Translations under genes and position numbers: made by a program
In this document: positions 44,541 through 53,974 of the stretch, piece after piece
Layout: each line of letters opens with the position of its first letter
How positions within the stretch are numbered: the first letter of the stretch is position 1
The notes under the pieces: model-generated
Databases searched by the model: none
The model's input: the letters and a program-made list of their open reading frames with translations, nothing else
What the model was told of the DNA's origin: nothing
From: Methylocapsa palsarum
GTDB lineage: Bacteria > Pseudomonadota > Alphaproteobacteria > Rhizobiales > Beijerinckiaceae
Reading direction: 5' to 3'
NCBI RefSeq assembly: GCF_900114285.1
Contig: NZ_FOSN01000013.1
Span: forward strand, 1-64,000
DNA: 64,000 bases

Positions 44541-45605
44541 TTACAATATTACGTTCATCGGACGCGCCGGCCCGCTTTCCTTCGGCGGTTGAAGCGCTGC
44601 ACCATCTGTTGCGCCTGTAGGGACAGTGAGATTATGCTGCGGAATCATCCGGATATCCATAGCCTCTGCGCCAATGCCGATATCGAGACGCTGGAAGGTT
44701 TCCGCTATGCGAGCGACCATCTCCGATTTTGCGGCAGGTGCTAGCGCAAAGCTGTCGATCGCGAAAGCCAATTCGTAGTCTACGAGGGAGTCCGAGAATG
44801 TGCGGGCGTAGGCCTGCGCTATGGTGCCGCGGGCGACGTCGGGGCTACCGGTTGCCGCCATTTTCAACGCTTCGATTACTCGCGAAGGAGGTACTGTTAG
44901 ATCGACGCTGAGACGAATGATGCAGCGATGAGGACCTTTTGGACGGCTGTGGTTCGTCACGATAGCTTTTGAAACGACGCTGTTCGGAATCACGACCATG
45001 TCATGTGACCATGTCCTGAGCCGGGTAGCTCTCCAATTGACCTGCATTACTTGGCCAGAGACCTGATCGGACATGGTAATCCAGTCACCGGCTTCAAATG
45101 GACGTTCAATGTTGATCGCGAGGCCGGCAAGTACGTCGCCAAGGGTGTTCTGTAACGCGAGACCAAGTACAATTGCCAAGACGCCGGAAGTCGCCAGGAA
45201 GGTTGAGACCGGTTGTTTAAATACGGTGCCGACAATGCCGACGAAGGCAAAGACATAGATTAGCCCCGATGCGAGATCCGCGAATAGGCGTCGCGCGTGA
45301 GGCTCGTCATTATCTGGAAACAAAGTTCGGAGAAGCACCAGGTCCAGCAGGCTTTTTAACAGCCACGCCCCCAAAATCCACCAGACGATCCCGAACAATT
45401 CGCGTGGCAGTCGCAAACCATCCCCGGTCGCGCCAAAGAGAAATTGTCCGAGAGGGTTATCTGTTCGCGGAAATAAGGCGGTTATCAGGAGTAACACGCC
45501 ACTCCCGCCGATAAGCGGGTGGTAGGATCTAAGGCACGGCAACGTACGAAGCAGCAGAAGTGTTGTTGCCGCCGAAAGCAGGCAGATCTCTGTCCAACCG
45601 AACAT
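44541..45605 (-). CDS. Mechanosensitive ion channel, MscS family
   Basis: 354 residues with several N-terminal membrane helices. The pore-lining and beta-domain signature of MscS follows: STFLATSGVLAIVLGLALQN, TLGDVLAGLAINIERPFEAG, DWITMSDQVSGQVMQVNWRA, TRLRTWSHDMVVIPNSVVSK. Inner-membrane channel that opens under membrane tension and releases solutes on osmotic downshift. Intact; transcribed toward the pseudogene, from which it is 26 bases away. Confidence 0.9.
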   Translation of the reverse strand: MFGWTEICLLSAATTLLLLRTLPCLRSYHPLIGGSGVLLLITALFPRTDNPLGQFLFGATGDGLRLPRELFGIVWWILGAWLLKSLLDLVLLRTLFPDNDEPHARRLFADLASGLIYVFAFVGIVGTVFKQPVSTFLATSGVLAIVLGLALQNTLGDVLAGLAINIERPFEAGDWITMSDQVSGQVMQVNWRATRLRTWSHDMVVIPNSVVSKAIVTNHSRPKGPHRCIIRLSVDLTVPPSRVIEALKMAATGSPDVARGTIAQAYARTFSDSLVDYELAFAIDSFALAPAAKSEMVARIAETFQRLDIGIGAEAMDIRMIPQHNLTVPTGATDGAALQPPKESGPARPMNVIL

Positions 45606-45845
45606 CTTGCTTTAGAATCCTTTGGCGAGTTCCAGTGTCGTTCTCGGCTTCGTGCGCGTTAAATGATCTAATCCAGAGCGCTGCTCAGGATACAAGAACG
45701 GTGGCGCGGTCCAATCAGCTGGCACGGAGACCGTTCAAAACAATCTCGCGTTTTTGAGATACGTTGCGGCGCGTGGGGCGATACCGCCTCGGACGCCTCG
45801 CGTGGGATATGGATGCCGTCCTGGTGCGTCGGAATGGGTGGCGGG

Positions 45846-46128
45846 TCAATCATGTAACGCGAGATAAACGGCGCCGGTCAAAGCAAAAGCCGAGCCTTCG
45901 CTTTGCAGCAGACGTCCTCCCTCTACGGTCGTGATCGCCCCGAACCCAAATAATACACTGCCAAAGGGCGTGGCCAGAACTCAGATGACGTACGGCTAGC
46001 GCCGACGGGATCAAGCGTTGTGCCCGAAACGAGCGCGAAGGCGGCGTAGTATAATAGTACATGCCGGGGAGCGCGGCGACGCAAAGTGTTGTGATAGCGA
46101 ACACAACGGTGAGTTCAGGAATCATCAC
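45846..46128 (-). pseudogene. Small membrane protein gene with a frameshift
   Basis: The 5' part reads MMIPELTVVFAITTLCVAAL with a membrane helix, then PGMYYYTTPPSRSFRAQRLI. Near 45975 the membrane-protein-like reading moves to another frame: VLATPFGSVLFGFGAITTVE, GGRLLQSEGSAFALTGAVYL, ending ALHD and TGA at 45846-45848. The combined product would be about 95 residues with two or three helices. Family not recognised. Confidence 0.45.
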
Positions 46129-46760
46129 CTTAGGCGCCGAACGAAGCGCATACTAAAGGAAGTAGATGAATAGACACAGAACCGCACCTTACGATGAATG
46201 CGGTTCTCGGTTGTGCTCGACTTGCCGCGGACATTGTCGGCACAGTGATCACGGTCACGCCCAAATCTGCCGGCACACCGAGACTCTTGCTTGCGCCTTT
46301 GTGCAGCTATCGTACAGACCGTCCCTGAAGGATATCATAATGCAATCTCCTTCCCGGCTTTGATCGAGCTAAATCTAGCGCTGGGGCTACGATCTGCTAT
46401 CATTGCATTCCCCGGCACACTGACCTCATCCATGCAGCAACGGAAGCCTCGGAAACTACTCATTGCGGTCTCTCAGTTCATTGGAAACGGGAATGATGGC
46501 CAATCGGGCGATGCCCCATCTGAACCGGATTTAGCGGATTTTATAGCCGCGCCGATCCGAGATACCGGCTGTGGAGCCTGAATGGTCTCTCGCCCGGCTT
46601 TTCCGCGACATGTCTGACGGCCCCGTCATCTCAGTCTAATTCCGCGGATCGACTGATCTCAGAAAGCATCGCCTGTCACCACGAAACCACGGCGCGACGG
46701 CTAAATTCGCCTCCTGTCTGATCAGGTTTTTGCAGATAAGCATCCACCTGCCGGGGCGAC
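46129..46760 (+). other. No supported gene
   Basis: 632 bases with short frames only (the longest, 96 codons from 46291, has no ribosome-binding site or recognisable sequence). It separates the decayed accessory region from the intact transporter operon. Confidence 0.5.
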
Positions 46761-47963
46761 TCAAGCGCCGAAGATGACCTGGCGGAAGCGATGCAATGCG
46801 AAGGCGAAATAGCCTGCTCCAATGACGGCCATCGCGACGAGTTGTGGCCAAACGATGGAAAGGTCTGCGCCGCGATAAAGAACGCCCTGAGCGAAAGCGA
46901 CGTAATGCGGCGTCGGACTGATAATCTGCATCGCATATCGCAGCCACACTGGCATGCTTTCCATGGGCGTCGTGCTTCCCGAAAGAAGCTGCATGACCAA
47001 GAGCACAGGGATAGCGAGCAATCCGAACTGCCCCATGGAGGTCGCGATCGTGCCGAGAAGAATGCCGAGCGCGGCGACCGTGAAAACATAAATGCTTGAG
47101 CCGGAGAGGAAAAGCAGGATCGATCCGGCGATCGGCACGTGTAGCCACCACTCCACTACAAGCAGCAGCGAAAGTCCGGCGGCTGTCAGAATGACGAGGC
47201 CATTGGCCAGGATTTTCGCCAGCATGATCTCGGCCGGGACCACCGGCATGACGAGAAGGTGCTCGACCGTGCCCTGCTCGCGCTCGCGGATCAGCGCCGC
47301 GCCGGTAAGAATCACCGTCAGAATTGTGACGTTGTTGATGACCTGCATCACGGAGGTGAACCAGCTCGACTTAGTGTTTGGGTTGAATTTTTCGCGGATT
47401 TCCACGTTCACAGGGATATCGGAGGTTCCACCGCGGCCGGTTCTGAATGCGGACACCTCATTGGCGATTATGGTCTGGAGATAGATCGCGCCATTGCCGG
47501 CCTGGGTTATAGCCGTCGCGTCGACGTTCACCTGAACCGTTGGCTGCCGGCCGGCAAGAACATCGGCCTCGAACTTCGGCGGTATCTCGATGACGAAGAC
47601 GAGGCGTCCAGCATCCATCTCCGCGTCGATCGCCGGAGCGGCGATTTCAACCGCTGGTTTGAAAAGCGGCGGAGTGAGGCCATCCGCGATGCGGCGGGAG
47701 AGATCGGAGTGGTCTTCATCGACGAACCCGACCGCAAGATTCGTCGCTTCGGTCGAGGCGCCGGTCGCGACGGTGTAAACGGCGATGCTGAAAGCATAAA
47801 GCACAAGAATCAGCATCACCGGGTCGGACCTGATGCTCCGCAACTCCTTGACCGTCAACCGATATATATTGGAGAGATGCCAGCTCAGGCTGCTGCTTTT
47901 TGTTTTCGAATTATACAGAGTCTTACGTTTTTGCGAAGTCGCCTGCTGGTCGGGGGAGGACAT
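46761..47963 (-). CDS. ABC-2 type permease, YhhJ-like
   Basis: 400 residues. One N-terminal helix (VMLILVLYAFSIAVYTVATG), a large periplasmic domain (NLAVGFVDEDHSDLSRRIAD, VNVDATAITQAGNGAIYLQT), then five or so helices with the ABC-2 signature (REREQGTVEHLLVMPVVPAE, LSGSTTPMESMPVWL). It starts one base after the stop of the RbbA-like gene, with AGGAGG in that gene's last codons. Third gene of an HlyD - RbbA - permease operon like E. coli yhiI-rbbA-yhhJ. Substrate unknown; likely drug or toxic-compound efflux. Confidence 0.88.
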   Translation of the reverse strand: MSSPDQQATSQKRKTLYNSKTKSSSLSWHLSNIYRLTVKELRSIRSDPVMLILVLYAFSIAVYTVATGASTEATNLAVGFVDEDHSDLSRRIADGLTPPLFKPAVEIAAPAIDAEMDAGRLVFVIEIPPKFEADVLAGRQPTVQVNVDATAITQAGNGAIYLQTIIANEVSAFRTGRGGTSDIPVNVEIREKFNPNTKSSWFTSVMQVINNVTILTVILTGAALIREREQGTVEHLLVMPVVPAEIMLAKILANGLVILTAAGLSLLLVVEWWLHVPIAGSILLFLSGSSIYVFTVAALGILLGTIATSMGQFGLLAIPVLLVMQLLSGSTTPMESMPVWLRYAMQIISPTPHYVAFAQGVLYRGADLSIVWPQLVAMAVIGAGYFAFALHRFRQVIFGA

Positions 47964-47964
47964 C

Positions 47965-50703
47965 TTAGTCCTCCTGTTTCTTCAGGAATATTTGCGCGGC
48001 CATGAGGTAAACGAGTGCAAAGCAGGCTAGGATCACGAGATTAAACCACAGATCCGATAGCTCGAGCGCCTTCGTAAACGTGCCGACGCTGATAGGCTGA
48101 TACCAGGCAGGCGGGAATGTCAGGCCGATGAACCGCGCCCCCCCTGACAGGGAGGATACCGGCGTCAGCAGGCCGGAAAAGTTTACAGCCGGGATGATGG
48201 AAAGGATGGAGGTCGCGAAGACCGCCGCCACCTGCGTGCGTGTAAATGTCGAGACGAGCTGACCGAATCCCGTTGTTGCGAATACGTAGAGCAGCGTTCC
48301 GAGCGCGAGCGTGGCGAAAGATCCCTTCACCGACACATGGAACAAGACAATAGCGAGAAGCGCAAGAAGGACGAAGCTCGCCATCGAGACCGCCACATAG
48401 GGAAGCTGCTTGCCGAACAGGAACTCGAACTTACTGGTGGGCGTCGACCGGAAATTAGCAATCGAGCCGGTTTCTTTCTCGCGCACCACCGCGACTGCCG
48501 ACATGATGGCGGGGATCAGGATCAGCACGAGCATAATAACGCTTGGAAGGATGGCGTTGACGCTCTCGAAAGACTGGTTATAGCGAAAGCGCGTCTCCAC
48601 ATTGACGGGGCTTAATACCGCGTTGGGACCATAGCGTTCCACGGCGAGCTGCTTGACGTATTGCGCCGAAATCCCTGAAACGTAGCTCCGCGCGGTCTCG
48701 CCCCGGAACGGCATAGCGCCGTCGATCCAGACGGCTATTTCGGGCGTCCGACTATTTTCGAGGTCGCGGCCGAATCCGGACGGAATCTCGACGACGAGCT
48801 GCAGTTCCCCGCTTCTGAATCTTTGTTCCATCTCGGAAGTGGTCCCGATGGGAGGCTGTTCGGAAAAATAGCGCGAACCCGCGAAACTATCGACCAGCGT
48901 GCGACTTTCCTGAGTCTGGTCTTGGTCGAAGGCGGCGTACTTCAGATTTTCGACATCGAAGGAAATGCCGTAGCCGAACGCCATCATCAAAATCAGCGGA
49001 CCAATGACGGCGAAGCTGAGCCGGATTGGATCGCGCAGCAGCTCAATGGTTTCACGGCGGGCGTAAGCCCAAAGGCGCCCCGGGGAGAACCGTCCCGGCG
49101 CGTGCGCAAGGTTGGCCGTGGGCAGTGATGCGCCATCGGTCGGTTGTTCGGTCTTCCGCGAACGATCTGCGCCGGTCGCTTCGACAAGATAGCTGATGAA
49201 CGCCTCTTCCAGGGACTTGACGCCGCGCCGCTCGACGATTTCGGCGGGCGTTCCAACCGCGAGGACCTTGCCCGCGTTCATCAGCGAAATCCGATCGCAC
49301 CGTTCGGCCTCGTTCATGAAATGGGTCGAGAGAAAGATAGTGACGCCGTCATCGCGGGAAAGATCGATCAACGTGCTCCAGAAGGCGTCGCGCGCGATAG
49401 GATCGACGCCGGAGGTCGGCTCGTCCAGGATCAGGATTGCGGGCCGGTGAAGGACAGCCACGGCGAGCTGGAGCCTCTGCTTGACGCCGAGCGGCAGGCT
49501 ATCCGGCCGCGCATCCGCGACATGCTTCAGATCATAGTTTCGCAGCAGTTCGTCGATGCGCCCCGCGATCTCGTTTTCCGGCAGATGGTAGAGATGGGCG
49601 TGCAAATCGAGATTTTGGCGGACGGTCAGTTCGCTATAAAGTGAAAACCCCTGCGACATATAGCCGACGTGGCGGCGCATCTCCATGTCGTCGGAGTCTA
49701 TCGGCTCGCCAAATAGCTTCGCCGAGCCCTCAGTCGCCGGAAGAAGACCCGTCAGCATTTTCATCGTCGTCGTTTTTCCGCAGCCGTTCGAACCGAGGAA
49801 GCCAAAAATCTCGCCCCGTGCTATGCGAAAGCTGACATGGTCCACAGCGACGAAATCGCCGAAGCGGCGGGTCAGCCCCTCCGCCTCGATCGCCGGGGTC
49901 GCGTCGGCGCTCGCCGGGCGCGGGCGCATCGCCACCTTTTTATGTTGCGCGCGCTTTTCTTCCGGAAGGAGCGCGATGAATGCGTCCTCGAGCGTGGCCG
50001 CGTTCGTCCGTTGCAGGATCTCCTTCGGCGCGCCTTGCGCGATGACCTTGCCGTCGTCCATGGCTGCAAGCCAATCGAACCGGGCGGCCTCGTCCATATA
50101 GGCTGTCGCAACGATGACGCTCATTTGCGGACGCCGCTTGCGGATCGAATTGATGAGGTCCCAGAACTGCCTGCGCGACAGCGGATCGACGCCGGTCGTC
50201 GGCTCGTCGAGAACGAGAAGGTCAGGATCATGCATCAGCGCGCAGCACAGGCTGAGTTTCTGCTTCATGCCGCCGGATAGCTTGCCGGCGGGGCGGTCTT
50301 CGAACGGATCGAGATCCGTCGCCCGCAAGAGTTCGTCGATGCGTCCGCGCCGGTCGGCCGATGGCTGGCCGAAAAGACGGCCGAAGAAATCAATGTTTTC
50401 AAAAACACTGAGCGTTGGATAGAGATTGCGCCCAAGTCCTTGCGGCATGTAGGCGATGCGGCCGCAATTTGCGGTGCGAAAGGCGCGATTCTCCATGTCT
50501 CCTTCGAAGACGGTCACATGGCCGTCCTGGATCCTGCGCACCCCGGATACCAGCGCAAGCAGCGTGGATTTGCCGACGCCATCCGGTCCGATTATTCCGG
50601 CCATGCGGCGTGCGGGTATCTCGAGATTTACGTCGGCGAGCGCGATTGTGGTCCCGTACCGGTGGGTCACGTGCTGAAGCTCGGCGATGGTCTTCTCGAT
50701 CAT
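47965..50703 (-). CDS. RbbA-like fused ABC transporter (two ATPase domains plus permease)
   Basis: 912 residues from MIEKTIAELQHVTHRYGTTI. ATPase 1: [14 protein letters not shown], signature LSGGMKQKLSLC, Walker [13 protein letters not shown]. ATPase 2: [20 protein letters not shown], a degenerate signature (LPLGVKQRLQLAVAV) and [12 protein letters not shown]. The C-terminal ABC-2 permease has a large external loop and final helices ending LKKQED. This triple layout is that of RbbA/YhiH. It overlaps the upstream HlyD-type gene by four bases. E. coli RbbA has been reported to bind ribosomes, but the genetic setting here (adaptor, ABC, permease) argues for export. Confidence 0.9.
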   Translation of the reverse strand: MIEKTIAELQHVTHRYGTTIALADVNLEIPARRMAGIIGPDGVGKSTLLALVSGVRRIQDGHVTVFEGDMENRAFRTANCGRIAYMPQGLGRNLYPTLSVFENIDFFGRLFGQPSADRRGRIDELLRATDLDPFEDRPAGKLSGGMKQKLSLCCALMHDPDLLVLDEPTTGVDPLSRRQFWDLINSIRKRRPQMSVIVATAYMDEAARFDWLAAMDDGKVIAQGAPKEILQRTNAATLEDAFIALLPEEKRAQHKKVAMRPRPASADATPAIEAEGLTRRFGDFVAVDHVSFRIARGEIFGFLGSNGCGKTTTMKMLTGLLPATEGSAKLFGEPIDSDDMEMRRHVGYMSQGFSLYSELTVRQNLDLHAHLYHLPENEIAGRIDELLRNYDLKHVADARPDSLPLGVKQRLQLAVAVLHRPAILILDEPTSGVDPIARDAFWSTLIDLSRDDGVTIFLSTHFMNEAERCDRISLMNAGKVLAVGTPAEIVERRGVKSLEEAFISYLVEATGADRSRKTEQPTDGASLPTANLAHAPGRFSPGRLWAYARRETIELLRDPIRLSFAVIGPLILMMAFGYGISFDVENLKYAAFDQDQTQESRTLVDSFAGSRYFSEQPPIGTTSEMEQRFRSGELQLVVEIPSGFGRDLENSRTPEIAVWIDGAMPFRGETARSYVSGISAQYVKQLAVERYGPNAVLSPVNVETRFRYNQSFESVNAILPSVIMLVLILIPAIMSAVAVVREKETGSIANFRSTPTSKFEFLFGKQLPYVAVSMASFVLLALLAIVLFHVSVKGSFATLALGTLLYVFATTGFGQLVSTFTRTQVAAVFATSILSIIPAVNFSGLLTPVSSLSGGARFIGLTFPPAWYQPISVGTFTKALELSDLWFNLVILACFALVYLMAAQIFLKKQED

Positions 50704-51779
50704 TGCGGGAGCTTCACGACGAGATCGTCCGGCCACGCTATGTTGGGGTTCAGGCGCGCAAAGCCAAGGCCGCGGACCCCTGTTTTGACCTGCCGGTGGT
50801 ATTTCTCGAGAACCTTGGGGTCGACCTGCAGCTTGACGCGAAACATCAGCTTCTGGCGCTCCTCTTCGGTCTCGACGCTCTTTGGCGTAAACTGGGCATC
50901 GGTCGCGACGAAGCTGACGGTTGCGGGAATCACATATTGGGGAATGGGGTCGGCAATGATGCGCGCTTCATCGCCGAGAGCGAGCTTACCCGCGTCGTCG
51001 GCCGGCAGGTAGATCGTCATGTAAACGTCGTTGAGGTCGAGGATTGTCAGAACGCGCTGACCCTCGGCGACCACCTCGCCGGCGCGAGTGAGCCTGTATT
51101 CAACGCGTCCGCTTCTTGGGGAAACGAGCACCAGATCAACGAGAATCGATTGTAGTCGTTCGACCTCGGCTTGGGCCGCCTTGATCGCGGATTGAGCCTG
51201 ATCGCGCTGGGCGGTCGTCGCATGATAATTCGCGTCCGCCGCCTCAGATTTATTGCGTCTCTGGTCGACGGCCTGTTGCGTGATATTTCCACGCGCCAGC
51301 AGGCTTTGTCCGCGTTCCAAATCGGTCCTGGCGTAGGTCATGTCGCTGGTTCGCTGCGCGATGAGCGCAATCGCTTCCGCCAAAGCCTGTTTGGCTTTCA
51401 GCACCTGAGCCTGCGCACCCCTCAGCTGGGCTTCGTATTCCGGTGATGCGATCGTGCCGACGACCTGTCCAGCCGTGACTTCGTCGCCTTCCTCGACGGT
51501 CAGCGTCGCAAGTCGACCCGCGTATTTAGCGCCGACGTCGACCTGGGTCGCCTCGATGCGGCCGTTCGATTTTACAATCCCTTTGGGCATGGCGCGACGG
51601 CGCAGCCGCGCGATCAGCGTCTGCAACGCCGCGCCGGCTTTGGCGGCGGCGCCTTCCACTGCGGATTCGGCCCGTGCGGCAGGGCTTTGCGGCGCCGCTT
51701 CGGCGAGCGTCGACCCGGAAAGGCCCGAGAACAATAGAGCAGCCCCGAGTAATGCGCCGGCCGCTACGCGAATAGACAT
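50700..51779 (-). CDS. HlyD-family periplasmic adaptor protein
   Basis: 359 residues. Signal-like N-terminus (AAGALLGAALLFSGLSGSTL). Barrel-sandwich start VKSNGRIEATQVDVGAKYAG and VEEGDEVTAGQVVGTI. A long helical hairpin follows (AQVLKAKQALAEAIALIAQR to AQAEVERLQSILVDL), then the second barrel half LVLVSPRSGRVEYRLTRAGE. This is the membrane-fusion partner that would link the inner-membrane ABC complex to an outer-membrane channel. AAGGAGA precedes the ATG. First gene of the operon. Confidence 0.9.
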   Translation of the reverse strand: MSIRVAAGALLGAALLFSGLSGSTLAEAAPQSPAARAESAVEGAAAKAGAALQTLIARLRRRAMPKGIVKSNGRIEATQVDVGAKYAGRLATLTVEEGDEVTAGQVVGTIASPEYEAQLRGAQAQVLKAKQALAEAIALIAQRTSDMTYARTDLERGQSLLARGNITQQAVDQRRNKSEAADANYHATTAQRDQAQSAIKAAQAEVERLQSILVDLVLVSPRSGRVEYRLTRAGEVVAEGQRVLTILDLNDVYMTIYLPADDAGKLALGDEARIIADPIPQYVIPATVSFVATDAQFTPKSVETEEERQKLMFRVKLQVDPKVLEKYHRQVKTGVRGLGFARLNPNIAWPDDLVVKLPQ

Positions 51780-51994
51780 TAAGAGTCTCCTTCAGACTGG
51801 ATATAACCCAGATTTAAGGAACGCCAGATCTGAGACGCAGCGGACGCTCAAGCGTTTGGCATTCCCCTGCAAATGAAACGGCGATCGACGTCGATTCAGG
51901 ACAATCACTGAAGGGCGCACTGATTGGATTTTTGCGGTCGTCTCGGTTCGAAATCCTTCTGAGCGGACAAACCGCGAGTAAGCGCGGCGACTTG

Positions 51995-52774
51995 TTATGC
52001 GATCACATGCTGGCCGCCATCGACGGGAATGATGGTCCCGGTGATGTGGCGCGCGCCGTCGCTGACCAGGAACGCAGCCAGAGCGCCGACGTCCTCAATG
52101 TCGACAAGCTGGTGCTCAGGGGCGGCGGCGGCTTCCGTGGCCAGCATGTCGTCGAAGTGAGCGATTCCGCTGCCCGCCCTGGTGCGGATGGCGCCAGGCG
52201 AGATTGCGTTGGCGCGAATGCCTTTGGCGCCGAGCTCCGCGGCGACGTAGCGAACCGCGCTTTCCAAGGCGGCCTTCACCGGACCCATCAGATTGTAGTT
52301 CGCGACCACCCGTTCTGAACCGTAGAACGTGACCGTCAGAAGAGAGCCGCCTTTGGTCATCAGTGGCTCGGCAAGATGCGCCATGCGCAAGAACGAATGG
52401 CACGACACGTCCATGGCCAGGGAGAATCCGGCCGCGCTGCAATCGACCACCCGGCCGTGCAAATCGTCGGCGGGCGCGAAGGCGATCGCATGAAGCAGAA
52501 AGTCCAATTGGCCCCATTCCGCGCGGATCCTCTCGAAGACCGCCTCCAGCTGACCGGGCCTTTCGACATTACAGGGAAGCAGCAGCTTGCAGCCGAGAGA
52601 GTCAGCGACAGGGCTGACATAGGGCAGCGCCTTATCATTTAGGTAAGTCGCCGCGACCCCGGCGCCTGCGTCGACAAAGGCCCGCGCGCAACCTGCCGCT
52701 ATACTGGCCTTGTTGGCGATGCCGACGACAAGGCCGCGCTTCCCTTTGAGACTGGTCGTAATTGTCAAGTCCAT
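51995..52774 (-). CDS. fabI: Enoyl-[acyl-carrier-protein] reductase, FabI-type
   Basis: 259 residues, SDR fold. The N-terminal nucleotide motif GLVVGIANKASIAAGCARAF is the FabI form. The active-site block FYGSERVVANYNLMGPVKAA has the Tyr-x6-Lys pair, and RANAISPGAIRTRAGSGI follows. It reduces the enoyl-ACP double bond in fatty-acid elongation with NADH. Last gene of the phaC-pta-ackA-fabI operon, three bases after ackA. Divergent from housekeeping FabI in some positions (CNVERPGQ, DFLLHAIAFAPADDL kept), so it could be a paralogue used with PHA metabolism. Confidence 0.88.
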   Translation of the reverse strand: MDLTITTSLKGKRGLVVGIANKASIAAGCARAFVDAGAGVAATYLNDKALPYVSPVADSLGCKLLLPCNVERPGQLEAVFERIRAEWGQLDFLLHAIAFAPADDLHGRVVDCSAAGFSLAMDVSCHSFLRMAHLAEPLMTKGGSLLTVTFYGSERVVANYNLMGPVKAALESAVRYVAAELGAKGIRANAISPGAIRTRAGSGIAHFDDMLATEAAAAPEHQLVDIEDVGALAAFLVSDGARHITGTIIPVDGGQHVIA

Positions 52775-52777
52775 GAC

Positions 52778-53974
52778 TTAAGGCTCCTGTGAGGCGGCTA
52801 GCCGGTATATTGTCGCCTGCGTGTGGCGAGCGATCATCGCTTCTTCGTCCGTGGCGATGACGCGAATTTCGACTTTGCTATCTGGCGCACTGATACAGGC
52901 GGCATTGGCCTCATTGGCGGCGCTGTCGAGTCGTAGGCCGAGCCAGCCGAGGCGAGCGCATACGGCGGCACGGACTGGCGCGGAATGTTCGCCAATGCCG
53001 GCCGTGAAGACGAGACCGTCGAGCCCCTCGAGCGCATTGACCAGCGCCGCTGCCTGGCAGGCGATGCGATAGATGAACAGGTCTATCGCTTCTTTTGCGT
53101 GCGGATCTTCGCTTGCGAGAAGCACGCGGACGTCGCCGCTTATGCCCGATGCGCCGAGTAGGCCTGAACGTCGGTAAAGCATGTCCTCGATATCGGCAAA
53201 CCCGTGCCCTTGACGCCCTAGATAAAGGATGACGCCAGGATCGAGGCTGCCGCAACGAGTGGACATGACGAGACCGTCAAGCGCACTGAAGCCGGTGGTC
53301 GTTTCGACGCTGACGCCGCCCTGGAGCGCGCAGAGGCTGGCGCCGGAGCCAAGATGCGCGACAATGACACGGCCATGCGCTAATTGCGGCGATTGCTGCT
53401 TCAAACAGCTGGCGATGTACTCGTAGGACAAGCCATGAAAACCATAGCGCCGCACGCCCAACGCGGCCAACTCCCGCGGCAGGGCGAAACGGGTTGCGAC
53501 TGGCGGCATGGTATGGTGAAAAGCCGTGTCGAAGCAGGCGACCTGCACGAGTCTGGGCCGGGCAGCGGCAAGCGCGCGTATCGGCGCAAGGTTGAGCGGC
53601 ATATGCAACGGATCAAGCGGCGTCAGCGCCTCCAGCGCCGAGAGCGACGCCGGCGTGACTGTCTCGGGCGCGATATGATCAGCGCCGCCATCCACGACGC
53701 GATGGCCGGCGGCCGCGAGCCCATCGCTACCAAGATGAGCGTCCGCGAACGCCAGCAACGCATCAAGCGCGTCGGCGAAGGGGTGTTCCGAATTCGCAGT
53801 CCAGCGTCGTTCCGCGAGGACCGCGCCAGCGGCGTCACGGGCGATCATATGCGGCGCAGCCTCGTCGAGGTCCTCGATCTCGCCGCGAACCATGTCCTTT
53901 AAGGTGGCACCGTCGAAGATAGCAAATTTCACGCTCGACGAGCCCGCGTTCAGCGTGAGAATCGATCCCTTCAT
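52778..53974 (-). CDS. ackA: Acetate kinase
   Basis: 398 residues. Family motifs: SILTLNAGSSSVKFAIFDG (N-terminal phosphate-binding), GHRVVDGGADH, VACFDTAFHHTMPP, RYGFHGLSYEYIA, VIVAHLGSGASLCA, TTTGFSALDGLVMSTRCGSL and FTAGIGEHSAPVRAA. It converts acetyl phosphate plus ADP to acetate plus ATP, or the reverse. The start overlaps the end of the phosphotransacetylase gene by four bases (ATGA), so the two are coupled and form the Pta-AckA pathway. Intact. Confidence 0.94.
   Translation of the reverse strand: MKGSILTLNAGSSSVKFAIFDGATLKDMVRGEIEDLDEAAPHMIARDAAGAVLAERRWTANSEHPFADALDALLAFADAHLGSDGLAAAGHRVVDGGADHIAPETVTPASLSALEALTPLDPLHMPLNLAPIRALAAARPRLVQVACFDTAFHHTMPPVATRFALPRELAALGVRRYGFHGLSYEYIASCLKQQSPQLAHGRVIVAHLGSGASLCALQGGVSVETTTGFSALDGLVMSTRCGSLDPGVILYLGRQGHGFADIEDMLYRRSGLLGASGISGDVRVLLASEDPHAKEAIDLFIYRIACQAAALVNALEGLDGLVFTAGIGEHSAPVRAAVCARLGWLGLRLDSAANEANAACISAPDSKVEIRVIATDEEAMIARHTQATIYRLAASQEP

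Noticed and set aside
46129-46760. Possible 96-codon gene from 46291
   Set aside because: No ribosome-binding site, no recognisable sequence and atypical composition for a short protein; likely chance.
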